Source of the DNA: Isohypsibius dastychi
Taxonomy: Eukaryota > Tardigrada > Eutardigrada > Parachela > Isohypsibiidae
NCBI GenBank assembly: GCA_034696485.1
Contig: JAQIWT010000532.1
Coordinates: 1-18,572 of the forward strand
Reading direction: 5' to 3'
DNA length: 18,572 bases
Positions 1 to 9,423 of this stretch are shown in pieces (position 1 is the first letter of the stretch; the number at the start of each line of letters is the position of its first letter). The position numbers and the translations under genes were made by a program. Under the pieces are notes generated by a model, which ran no database searches, was not told the DNA's origin, and saw nothing but the letters and a program-made list of their open reading frames with translations.

Positions 1-816
1 GGTGCAAGGCGTACTTAGTTCAGCTTTGATGACTTTCGATCATTCTGTTGTACTGAGTCAGTCTTGCTTGTAAAAGTAAAATAATGTCAACCTTCTACGC
101 TCCGTCCGCGCCAACGCGCCAAGCACGAAAGACCCACAACATAGCATTTTCTTTAGTCGACAGCTGAGCGCACAAATGCCGGCAGAAACCCCAAACAACC
201 TCCGATTCAGCGGAAGGACATCACGCAGGTGTTTTTATGCTGTAATCGCTGTGAATACTTAGCTTGAATCACCATGTGAAAACAAAAACAGACGCTCAAA
301 CTGTTGAATTCAAAACGCAACGTTTTTAACATCCAACTTTTGAAAATTATGGGCAAGCGCATGTCCAATATGTCACTGACAAATTTTAAAAAAAAACCTA
401 TACAGAATTCGCTCGTTGTTTTAAAAGTTACTACAAGATATGATGATTGCGTGGTATTGAATTCTGATATGATTGATTTAGTTTGTTACGAAAAGAATTT
501 ATAATGTCAATCTAGTCCTCAAAATCGTCACACGCAAAAAGAAATCGGATAACGTTTTTTAGGTCAGTGCGCTTCCAGTTTCCCGGCCTTTCCATATAGT
601 CTATTCTCGATTTAATCAGGTGTGAATCCGATCATGATTCCCATCTTCTAATCACCGGCCCAACCACTTGCAAAAAACAATCTCAACAACCAAGAAAGAA
701 AAAGTGCAGACTTTGCAAATAACGTAATCTCCTCAGAATCTTAAAGAAAGAAATGCAGCTTGAAAACAGAGAGATTCTTCTGTAAACGTAAGAAGATGAT
801 GCAAACAAAACCAGTT
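1..816. other. No supported gene (left edge)
   Basis: I see no reading frame with coding character, no exon that joins to anything, and no RNA gene here. A 66-codon open frame at 304-504 begins at a TTG, has no family resemblance and has no partner exon. An ATTAAA on the minus strand (611-616) lies about 200 nt beyond the stop of the gene ending at 817 and could be its poly(A) signal, but this is weak. Confidence 0.5.
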
Positions 817-1729
817 TCAGAAAAGAAGAGCAATTAACGTCAGAACAATTAGGCTAATTGGGGAGAGAATTGAAGGTCGACATGCTGCGCCATAATATTG
901 TCCCCCACCGCCGCCATATCCGCCTTGTCCTCCTCCCATTGCACCGCCTCCCATTCCGGGAATGGACATTCCCGATGATATTTGATAGCCGAGTGGGTTC
1001 ATGTGGCCCATGTTACCGAATCCACCGTAGAAACCGGTATAGTAGGGGTTCATGTATTGACCCATACCGTACATCATCGGATTAATCGCTTGGCCTATTA
1101 ACAAACAATAATCAATCATCCTGGACATTTAAAAAAGACAAATGAAAAATACAAGTTCAAGAACAAAACCACATTCATTTCATATTAATTCAATGTTCGG
1201 TTTAGTCAAATTTCATTTAGGCTTCTGAAACCATTGAAAAAAAAGAATAGAAGTTATTTTGTAATAGTAGAAGTAATATTAAAACTAAAGTAAGAATAGC
1301 AGTTATTTGTAGTACTATTTTGTAATCAAAAAATACTTGGGTAAAATCTTTCTTTTCAATTGTAAAAAAGTGTTTTTCAAAATTATTCTATTTGTGTTCT
1401 TTAACACAAAATCTTGAGCCAACTCTTTTGGAAATTCTCCGTTTCTTCGACACATTTATCAAAACATTTATAAGTTACCCCGTGATCATACAATTGATTT
1501 TGTTAAAACACACGTTCAAATGAATAATAATTTGAAAAAACGTGTGAAAAACTGAATAAAACGTGACAGGGAATATATTTTTTACATAGGTATACATCTA
1601 TATCGTTTTTAAAAAAAAGTTCATCGAAGAAAATCAAGTATGATCTTAGAGTTGCTCACCTGCAATCAGCGATATCGTCCCCAAAAAAGCCAACAAGCAA
1701 ATCACAGATATTTCCGAATACGACGCCAT
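817..1729 (-). CDS. Small secreted Gly/Met/Tyr-rich protein with GPI-like C-terminus (copy 1)
   Basis: Two exons on the minus strand: 1729-1660 and 1094-817, joined across a 565-nt AT-rich intron (GTGAGC donor, TAATAG acceptor, phase 1), giving 115 aa. Residues 1-24 are a clear signal peptide ending SLIAG, with Gln next, so cleavage is likely at the exon junction. The mature part is rich in Gly, Met, Tyr and Asn, carries a GFYGGFGNMGHM motif, and then runs of Gly (MGGG, GGYGGGGG). The last 15 residues are hydrophobic and run to the stop, preceded by small residues (GAAC). That layout is the usual one for a GPI-anchor signal, so a cell-surface protein is the inference. Gene 2652-3228 is a paralogue with the same first-intron position. 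I do not recognise a named family. A Gly-rich matrix, cuticle or antimicrobial-like peptide would also fit. Confidence 0.72.
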
Positions 1730-2651
1730 TTTTGCAATTTCGAATAAATAAAAACAGAAGGTTGAACTGAATGCGTTAAATTGTTAACACGGGAGGAATG
1801 ACGAATGGAAGGTGAGGATGCGAACAATTTGATGAACAGTCATCCATAAAACAAATTATCCAGGGCCTGAGTCAGGGGTCTCATTAATGGCAAAGATTGA
1901 AGTCCTATTTGGAGTAAAAGGTTGAAAGTGGAACTGGTATCCAAGCTCGAAATGAAGATCGTATTACTCACCCAACCAGCCTTGTAATCAACAAATCGCG
2001 AAAGAAAGACCAAAACCGAGCCGACCAAGTTATGTCAATCGCCTCACCTGATTCAGGTTGACTGCTACGAAAAAACACACATGACCACCTCTCGCTTATT
2101 TTGCCGGTCTTCATTTTACAAGCTCGCAATTTTTGGCGAAATGTTTGCGCGCTCTGATTGAACTTGAATATTTGAGCATATTCTGAATAATACCGAATAA
2201 AGGTGTGACAAGAATCTACTATTCTTCAAACATATACAACATTCCGGTCATTCACTTTATTATCGTCATTACCGATTTCAAGCATGAAACGTGTTGGATC
2301 GGACAAAAAATACTCGCCAATCAACTTATTTTTTCCAACTGACCAGACCGAGGCTACCGGAAAACATTTCGCCGGTCAAGTCGGTCAAGAACACTTGCCG
2401 TATTGCCCGTTTCAGTGTGCTGTACCATCTCGTGAAAAATTGAAAAAAGACAAGATGGTTTGTTGATGTTTTTTTATTCAAGAAGTGCCAAGAGACGAGC
2501 TGTGCTGACTCGATATGAAAACATTTCACGGGAACAGAATAGCTGATGTACGCAGATGTTATCTCGTTGATTACAACACGCAATTCACATAGGGTCCGTG
2601 TCATAATCTCAGAACATGTGTTGTGGAGAAGAAATAAAAGGTTACCAGCTG
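1730..2651. other. Intergenic region between the two Gly-rich genes
   Basis: Apart from a poly(A) signal for the right-hand gene at 2473-2478, I see nothing functional. Open frames here (for example minus strand 2326-2691 and 1840-2028) have no coding character, and the longer one overlaps the end of the neighbouring gene in another frame. The left 100 bases must contain the promoter and 5' UTR of the 817-1729 gene, but no clear TATA box at a normal distance is visible. Confidence 0.5.
2473..2478 (-). terminator. Candidate poly(A) signal AATAAA
   Basis: TTTATT on the plus strand reads AATAAA on the minus strand, about 175 nt past the stop codon of the Gly-rich gene 2652-3228. It is canonical in sequence and orientation, but it is the only support for the 3' end. 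Confidence 0.4.
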
Positions 2652-3228
2652 TTAGAGCGTTACCATGGCCTTCAGTACAAGTAGTATACACATGAGCGAA
2701 ACTGTCAAATTGGGAAGACTTGAATGTGAAGAGTTCCAGGTGCCGAAATTTCCGGCTTGTCCCATTCCCCCGAATCCACCGCCCATGCCACCCATTCCGC
2801 CCATGAGTCCAACCATGTTCAAGGCTACCAAATTACCAAATAGACACGCATGCATAAGTGATGATAACTGATTGAAACATACCAACTTGAGAGTTACTCC
2901 CGTCATACATCGACGCCTGTCGACAAAAAAAACATATGATTGTGATTTTTGAGGGGGTTTCGTAATGTGGTACCTGCCATGAACTCATATACGGCATCCC
3001 ACCGATTCCGCCGTAGAACCCGGAGAGATAAGGCTGTGTGAATCCATAGTAGGTAATGGGATTGAGCCTATTATATGCATTGTATCCACCAGCACTTAAC
3101 TGCCCTTCAAAAGAAACGTGCTTCACATTACTGGTTCGAGTTCAGTTTTACAAAGTTTGAACTTTCTCACCTAGAACGGCTGGAAGAGAGCATGCCAAAA
3201 ATGTCGCGATCAACTGAATGACGTCCAT
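2652..3228 (-). CDS. Small secreted Gly/Met-rich protein with GPI-like C-terminus (copy 2)
   Basis: Four exons on the minus strand: 3228-3171, 3104-2974, 2916-2883 (a 34-nt micro-exon) and 2824-2652. The introns are 66, 57 and 58 nt with GT-AG ends and consistent phases (1, 0, 1), giving 131 aa. Residues 1-20 form a signal peptide ending AVLG followed by Gln. As in the left-hand paralogue, intron 1 falls within the last Gly codon of the signal. The middle carries the shared pattern NP..Y, P-Y, GFYGGIGGMPYM, then a block of MGG/GGM repeats (MGGMGGMGGGFGGMG). Two N-glycosylation sequons (NSS, NLT) precede a hydrophobic C-terminal tail of about 16 residues containing one Lys, consistent with but not proof of a GPI signal. 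Compared with copy 1, the Gly-rich block sits on a separate exon. Function is unknown. Confidence 0.72.
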
Positions 3229-3461
3229 GTTATTGCGAAGCGCTGGATGGGAGTTCAGGTTGTTTTTTCATGAAGTCAACTATGGTGGTGTTTTCCGATT
3301 CATGGTATCCATCTACTGCAAGATCACATCGCCTGATAAAGTCGAAACGTTGTCGGCTTGAGTGCGATGGAACGGCAGTTGGTTTAGTGAGCGAGTAACA
3401 TCACGAGTTAGCGGTGATTCTTTTCCGTGTGGAGAGCGGCTCTTATCAAGATTGTTCACAG
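3229..3461. other. Upstream region of the Gly-rich gene
   Basis: These 233 bases lie upstream of the minus-strand gene starting at 3228 and before the tandem duplication begins. I see no coding exon and no convincing core promoter motif. Confidence 0.4.
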
Positions 3462-4792
3462 CGAAAACGGTACATGGTAACTGCTAACAGTAATCGGAAC
3501 CGAGCCCTCATGTCGAATGTCATGAAGGGGCGACAAAACGTGAAATCAGTTTTTGTAGAGGCAAGTTACCTTGAGCTTATAGATCTGCTATGACTGAAGA
3601 AACACCGGGTCGTATATTGTTCAGGTATTCCCTTAACCGAAGTTCGCCGCGAGTCTGGACCCGCAACAGCGCGGAGTTGCTGAATCAATCAGCGGAGAGT
3701 ATTCCTACTCATCTCATTATTAGACACAAAAGCGAAACCAAATGCGACTTGCATACAGCTCCCTTCCCCTAATGTTTATCAATAAAATTGTGGGCGCATA
3801 GAGGCTTGTGGTCAAACCTCTCGTGGTTTTGAGGTTTCGAAGTTCGCTTTACACAGCCTTGTCAAGAGCTCACGTTGAGCAAACCAAAACCCGAGGAAAC
3901 TGTCTGTACTACTGGATGCAGAAGCCTGCGGATGATCTCTTGTTTACCGGCAAAGCTCTTGCAATGCTCAGTGATCCCCCTGAGTGTTCTCTCCACGGGT
4001 TTAATCTGGTCGAGCATATCTGACGCTACGATTTAGCTGCTCAATGGCTGACCCGTGAAAATGTGGGAGACAGAATGTGGTTTCACGATGTAATCAAATC
4101 ACACATTTCTGATCGGTCGAATGTTCGGGTCCCTGATCAACCTCGCACACCAGGGTATTCTGTGACGAATGCAGTGATATTGTCACTTGCAAATCTTTCA
4201 TCTCAGATGATGTGGTGTTTCCGGAGCATGCTCGGACAGATATCAAACAGGGATCAAAATGAACGGGATCAAACGTTTTTCGAAGTGTTGCCCATGACGT
4301 AAATTAAGAAAACAACCAACCCTGGAGTAAATGTCTTGGATCACACGCCCTACAGTAAGTGGCTTTCATTCTTCCCCGCAGATGATCTTTCGGATCTTGT
4401 GATCATGATGATCTCCGACAAACTCACCTCCGCACCAAGACAATAGCTGTTGTTCCAATGAAGCACCTTCTCAACCCCACTCTCGCTTACGTCATACTAG
4501 CAGTTCAATACAAGAAATGTAACTTTTAGCGAATGCTTGGTTTTCGTAACAATCCATTATTATCAAATAAGAATGACATTAGAGCAGGATGATAGGTAGA
4601 GCAACTAATATACAGTACCAGTCAACGCACGGGTTTTCTGTGATGAAGGGTCAATCTTTGGATAAAAAGCGAACATGTAACGTTAAAACAATATAGCATC
4701 TAAATTACGAGGATGATTATCCAACCACAGCAAGGGTGATTGAGTTTCCAAGTGCCGAATAGAATATGAGCCGGTCAAGGATCGTTAAGAAA
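3462..4792. other. Conserved non-coding block 3' of receptor A
   Basis: The block aligns with 9644-10946 in the second copy with many substitutions and small indels that are not multiples of three, so neither strand appears to code. The open frames at 3590-3772, 3808-4023 and 4063-4302 are broken or shifted in the other copy. Near 3790-3850 a stretch resembles a degraded tRNA-like A box and B box (GGTTTCGAAGTTCG), which could be an old SINE, but this is a weak impression. Confidence 0.45.
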
Positions 4793-5875
4793 CTAACTGT
4801 CGCTCTTTGCCATAGATGAGCTTTTGAATCTTGTGATAGTGTTCAGTTCCGAAACTCCAGTATCAACTCCCACTTGACCCAGGTTCTTGACGCAGAGCAA
4901 TCTCTTGACGATCCACCACGCCCGATTCCGATACTCACGATTCATACCGAAAAAGATGACCTTCAAAAAGCAGAACATTTTATGACCTTATTTTAAATCT
5001 CTAACGGAGTAACTTACGGGACCCCCGGCGAACCCACACAAGGTTAAAAATCGCAGCCAGAGACTGATCCGACGATCACCAACCATTGCCTGCGGGAACA
5101 AGCTGGCCAGGATCGGAAGTGGAATGACGCTCACGGTATACCAGATAGCCATTGCACAAAGGACTTTGGTTATTTTCAGTCTGCGATCCATTCTGACTTG
5201 CTCCGACCGTTTCAATTCAGGTCCCCATTTGTTGAAAGCGTGTTTGACAAAGATTACCGAGTACGTCACGATGGACAGTGACAAAGGAATGTAATTCCCA
5301 AAGGTCACGACTAGAGTCGAACCAATCTGGCTGGTGACCTTTGTATACCCGCATTCTCCAGATGGCAGCACGCCATAGAGGAATCCATGCCCAGATAGGA
5401 CGATAACACTGATTACCAGTGAGATGACATTGCAAACAATCACTGCTGCAATTAGTGCTGGCTTTGAGGTCAGGGTGCGGAAGTGCGATGGATGAAGGAT
5501 GGCAACGTAGCGGTTGGCTGCGAGGATGAAAAAATTCCAAATGGCTGCATACCAGAATAGGAACTGGAAGAAGAAGACCATTGTACAGTCGACACGAACC
5601 TTCCCGGTGATGAATACGGTGTAAGCGTTGGTGCTGTGAATATAGTTGCAGACTGAGAAACAGAGGTCTTGAACTTGTTGGTGGATGATAAGCCAACCAG
5701 CGCCCGAACGAAACTTTTTTGACGAGCAAATGGTTCCGATTAATAGCAGCATCAGGATCATTCCGCCAATGGTGAATATGGATATGGTCACGAACCATAT
5801 TGTCATGGAAAACGACGTTAACGGGAGACCGATGGTTCGCGAAATGTTCGCGGACAAGCTGGTGTTTGGCATCAT
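4793..5875 (-). CDS. Rhodopsin-type seven-helix receptor (copy A)
   Basis: Two exons on the minus strand, 5875-5018 and 4960-4793, with a 57-nt phase-0 intron (GTAAGT donor), giving 341 aa. The start is the first of two Met codons at 5875. An upstream in-frame ATG at 5962 is rejected because a 4-nt indel in the duplicate destroys that frame. The short N-terminus has two sequons (NTS, NIS), followed by hydrophobic helices. Helix 3 starts at the conserved Cys in KVRVDC and ends ILAANRYVAILHP, so DRY is replaced by NRY. The partner Cys is in GECGY in the second extracellular loop. The third inner loop is short and basic. Helix 7 reads LCGFAGGPVIFFG across the exon junction (GP in place of NP of NPxxY), followed by a helix-8-like NREYRNRAWW. 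It should be a plasma-membrane GPCR; the ligand is unknown. About 24 residues differ from copy B. It is transcribed away from the lipocalin-like gene at 7964. Confidence 0.85.
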
Positions 5876-6304
5876 TTCTGTGAAAAGGTGGAATTGTGTG
5901 CACTGGGTTTGATTCAGTGGCTTTTTTATTCCAGTCAGTGAATTTCGGTCATCCACGCGCAATTAGGAACAATGTGCTATAGCCCGAAGGCAGATCCTGT
6001 CGGTTATTATGGGATCATTGTAGCCACGTCTTTTCTGAGGGTGGATAACGTCATTGTCAGTGATTGCTGTTATGGCAGGTCAGAGTGGACGAAGCATTGT
6101 TGCAGATCAGAAATACGATCGACAAACAACAAAAACACGTGGCAAAGCAAGTGACTTGGTATTGTAGAGTACAGCACGCTGGGAATTCTGGACTACACAA
6201 GGACGGAAAGTTTCTAGTTATCATGACTATAGCCTTTCCACAAAACTAGAATGTACACAGTATTCCGCAAAAATCGGAATACCATACTACTCGAAATAGA
6301 GACA

Positions 6305-6315
6305 CCCCCCCCCCC
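6305..6315 (+). repeat. Poly-C tract
   Basis: Eleven consecutive C residues lie just past the point where homology to copy B ends and just before the retrotransposon-derived frame. The tract could mark the insertion junction, and its length may be uncertain because of sequencing slippage. Confidence 0.8.
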
Positions 6316-6351
6316 GCGTCAGGCCGATGCATCGAAATAAAATCCTCTACT

Positions 6352-7316
6352 AAATAGAATCCCATTCTACAACCGTTCGCGGCTTGATTTCGCAGATGCT
6401 ACCGGACTTCGACATGGACTCTGTCGCTTCGGGACCGGAACTGGTTTGGAGAACTTTATCTGGGGTTGATGTGCCGAGTGCAGAGAGAAAAGGTCACCAG
6501 TGCGACTGGGATATGCCTTTGGTGAAAGTGCGCCATGATCTCATGACTGAAGCTGCTCAACCTACCGAAAAAGCACGTCTACTCGCAGTATCGACCCGTG
6601 AATCCGGTTGTTGGCTGAACGCTCTTCCGATTGCCACTGTAGGCAACTGGCTGGACGATGACTGCCTTCGGATACCAGTTGGTTTGCGACTAGGAACCAA
6701 ACTTTGCGAACCTCATACCTGTCGATGTGGGACGGAGGTGGACGAGCTAGGAAGACACGGCCTTTGCTGCAAGTTCAGTGCCGGGAGACATATGCGCCAC
6801 AGCGCTCTGAACGTAACTGTAAAAAGAGCACTCGCCACCGCGGATATTCGATCCATCCTGGAACCACCTGGTTTGGATCGCGGAGATGGGAGGCGGCCTG
6901 ACGGAATGACCTTTACCCCCTGGAGTCAAGGTAAAGCTCTCATTTGGGATGTTACCGTGGTGGAAACACTTGCCTTATCTTACGTAATCGGATGCAGCAC
7001 ATCGGTCAGTTTTGCAGCAGATCTTGCCGAACGCAAAAAGGAGGAAAAATATCGGGACCTGCAAAGCCGTTTCCTCTTCTGCCCCTTGGGATTCGAAACC
7101 TTTGGATCTTGGGGAGTATCCGCCGTATCACTAATATCAAAGATTGGAGGGAAAGTGGCTGAAAAAACTGGAGAAAAACGATCATTGGAATTTTTGCGGC
7201 AAAAGATATGTTTGGAAATACAGCGGGGGAATGCCGTCTCTGTTCTTGGCTCCCTTCCTGAATCAAAACCATTTTCCGATATTTTTACTGTTTTGAAATG
7301 GAAGGCCGTGGTGTAA
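6352..7316 (+). mobile_element. 5'-truncated non-LTR retrotransposon, C-terminal ORF fragment
   Basis: A single open frame (first ATG 6396, stop 7314-7316; open back to a TAA near 6352) codes for about 306 aa with no in-frame stop. It matches the C-terminal part of non-LTR retrotransposon polyproteins of the type with a restriction-like endonuclease. Counting from the TTG at 6384, a Cys/His knuckle spans C108, C113, C115, H125 and C128. It is followed by GRHMRHSALN, then an endonuclease-like core E160, RPDG at 171-174 (D173) and IWDVT with D189. No reverse transcriptase motif precedes it, so the 5' end is missing, as is typical of LINE insertions. The frame is intact, which suggests a fairly recent insertion. 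It is absent from copy B. I see no clear poly(A) tail or target-site duplication. Confidence 0.7.
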
Positions 7317-7913
7317 CTGCTGTTTTCTTGATCGCCTAGCCATGACCAATTAGATTATTGAATTCTACAACTTAAAATGTTAAAATGAATACTGCTGTGT
7401 GAAAAGCCTATTGGTGCACCTACGGAGTACAGGAATGGAGCATGGATGCCCTGAGTTTGGTTACTTAGTCATAGAAGCTTAGGGAACATTGACGAATAAC
7501 GTTTTTCTTTTCCGACAACAACAAAAGATTATTAAAAACCATCATTGTCCTTTGGAAAATAAAACTGTTTCGGAACCTAATGGTTCTTTTGAGATATCAA
7601 CCAGACGAGTGGATTCATTTCAAGCCACTTCTCTCAACAGTTTCTCCGATCACCACGTTGAAAGAGTGTGCTGCTCACACATACCAGCTCAAATTTATCT
7701 CTGCGCTTCTTTTTAAGGATCGGATTAGTTCCTACGGATAACGAAATGCCAGATATTTTCAAAGACAGTCTCTTATTGCAGCACTCGAATTAATACATTG
7801 GATTTTTCGCAAGAGGAGTCATGGTTTGTTCCAGGACATGCTCAATATACTGCACTTTTATCTTATCATGAATATGCTCGGTTAGTGTTCCATCACGGAA
7901 AACATGACTGACA

Positions 7914-7920
7914 TATAAAT
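7914..7920 (+). promoter_or_regulatory. TATA box of lipocalin-like gene A
   Basis: TATAAAT lies 44 to 50 nt upstream of the ATG at 7964. It sits within a short segment (AACATGACTGACATATAAAT) that aligns with AACATGGCTGATGCAGTATATA before the copy B gene, whereas most of the surrounding intergenic DNA does not align. Position and conservation support a core promoter with a short 5' UTR. Confidence 0.6.
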
Positions 7921-7963
7921 GCCGAAAACATCATTTTCATATCATTCACTTTTCAATTTCGTC

Positions 7964-9423
7964 ATGGTTCCAATTCTTCTATATCTCTCTTTGGCATTCC
8001 TGCTCTCAGCATCCTACCGTAAGTTTCGAGCGGCCACGATTCCATCGAATCACTTCGAGACGTGATTTGTTTAGGTTCATTAGTGACCGATGCTACCTGT
8101 GTACCGACCAACCCCATCGCTGTCGATGTAGATCTTGAAGCGGTGAGTTCGAGCTTGCAAATTACCAAAGCATCGACTGAAATGTTAATGATATTCAGAG
8201 CCTGGGAGTGTGGTACACCTACTTGAATGGCCCTGGTACGCCGTTCGGAAATCAATCCAACAAGAACACGATGAGCACCTACCACAAGCTAGGTTATGTT
8301 AGTGGAACACTCAACAAAATGGCACAGGCATTGGAAATTCAGCAAATTCAAGGGAATGCGACCGAGTGCTCCTATTTCTACGCTCAGAATAACCGTACAT
8401 CTTGCGGGCTTGACCAGCAGAAGAGCTGGGGCGTCGTCGGAGGCGAACTCGTTATCAGTATTCAAATAACCTCTAATTTGGTCTAACGCAATTAGTTTTG
8501 GCACGGGCCTAAAACGCCCGGGCTTAAAGTGGGTGTTTTTCTGGCCGGGCTGGGTTTTTTACAGGCCTGGCCCGGTCCATGGGCCACGGGCTTTTATCAT
8601 AAAAGCCCTGCCCGTGCCTACCGGCTTTGGCAGCCCCTTCAGCAACGCAGGAGTGTGGTTAAACTACATGTATGTGAGGGGGGTTGAGGAATAACATGGA
8701 CTTTCTCCTCAGAAGCAGCAAGTAATCAAATCAACGCAAAAACTTATGGAAACCACCTCAAAAACTACCATGTCACATGATCACACCAATGAGTACGGTA
8801 AACACTAAAGATGAAAACTATTAAATCACCAAATGTAATTTTTTGCAGTGGCGCATTGCATCCCGTGTTGAGTAGATAATTCTGTAAGAACTGAAGCGAT
8901 CTGGAGCAGAAACGTTTGAATTCGTATTAGAAAGCCCGGGCGGAACTAGAAGCACGAGCATTTTGAAAGCCTTACTCGGCTCATCCCGTGCATGACGTCA
9001 CCGGGCGGGCTATTTGGAGGCCCGGCCCGTGCCAACACCCTGATGAAAAAACAAAAATTCTTCGACGCTTTTTTCATTTCAGGCTACGATGAAAAATGGA
9101 CAGTTTATTCTGACCCGGACTTTATCCAGATTTGGCTCATTTGCGCGAACACCAGCTGTACCAGCCACTTTTATCGGGTTCAGATTCGGAAATTTCCATC
9201 TACATTGACAGTCAACGAGATCGCAGCCATCAACAGCATCGTGGATATGACACTGGCCCCGTATTGCGTCTCGTACACCGACCTGAACCTGGTCCACACA
9301 AACCCTTCTCCCGCTTGCAACTATCAGAACCGACCAGTGGAATATGTGGATGAAGTCAATTACATTCGAAAGAAAAGCAAGACTGAATGCCAACTGGAAC
9401 GAACCCGCCTCGGACGGGACTGA
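7964..9423 (+). CDS. Secreted lipocalin-like protein (copy A)
   Basis: Four exons, 7964-8018, 8075-8142, 8199-8457 and 9083-9423, with introns of 56, 56 and 625 nt in phases 1, 0 and 1, giving 240 aa. Residues 1 to about 17 are a signal peptide (hydrophobic, ending LLSAS). Features pointing to the lipocalin fold are the LGVWYTYLNGPG segment near the N-terminus (lipocalin G-x-W), a later strand-like stretch YSDPDFIQIWLIC, and RKFPSTLTVNEIAAINSIV in the place of the C-terminal helix. The mature protein has eight Cys and three sequons (NAT, NRT, NTS), fitting an extracellular disulfide-bonded glycoprotein. The C-terminal 24 residues are basic and identical to copy B. It would bind a small hydrophobic molecule if the assignment holds. 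The family call rests on pattern recognition only. Intron 3 is enlarged by a hAT-like element. Confidence 0.78.
8489..9042. mobile_element. hAT-like miniature transposable element in lipocalin intron 3
   Basis: This segment explains why intron 3 is 625 nt here and only 64 nt in copy B. The ends carry a perfect 12-bp inverted repeat, TTGGCACGGGCC at 8498-8509 and its complement at 9024-9035. Subterminal DNA on both sides is full of CCCGGGC and GGCCCGG motifs. The right end continues to CACCCTG (9036-9042), a typical hAT terminus; the left counterpart is eroded. There is no transposase frame, so it is non-autonomous. I could not find a matching 8-bp target duplication, so the exact ends and the superfamily are provisional. 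Confidence 0.65.
8588..8608. repeat. 21-nt palindrome inside the miniature element
   Basis: GGGCTTTTAT-C-ATAAAAGCCC has two perfect 10-nt arms around one base and could form a hairpin in DNA or in the intron RNA. Flanking CACGGGC and GCCCGTG partly extend the symmetry. Confidence 0.8.

Larger units (their letters stand above)
5876..7963. other. Divergent intergenic region A
   Basis: This region separates the receptor (minus) from the lipocalin-like gene (plus). Positions 5876 to about 6255 align with 12030 to about 12390, and about 7895-7963 aligns with about 13050-13125. The DNA between, about 1.6 kb, has no counterpart in copy B and contains a C tract and a retrotransposon fragment. From 7317 to about 7890 I see no gene. 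Confidence 0.6.

Noticed and set aside
5217-5903. Long minus-strand open frame (228 codons) in the second frame over receptor A, and the similar shadow at 11371-11742
   Set aside because: It overlaps the seven-helix receptor frame, has no family features, and is much shorter in copy B; it is a shadow of the real gene.
5876-5962. N-terminal extension of receptor A to the ATG at 5962
   Set aside because: Copy B has a 4-nt deletion in this stretch that breaks the frame, and the extension has no coding character; the start at 5875 is conserved in both.
7006-7272. Minus-strand open frame over the retrotransposon fragment
   Set aside because: It is antisense to a clearly recognised retrotransposon frame.
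7964-9423. Assignment of the secreted gene to tardigrade secreted heat-soluble proteins
   Set aside because: Those proteins are also lipocalin/FABP-like, but this one has many cysteines and sequons and I see no specific shared motif; the general lipocalin-like label is as far as the sequence allows.
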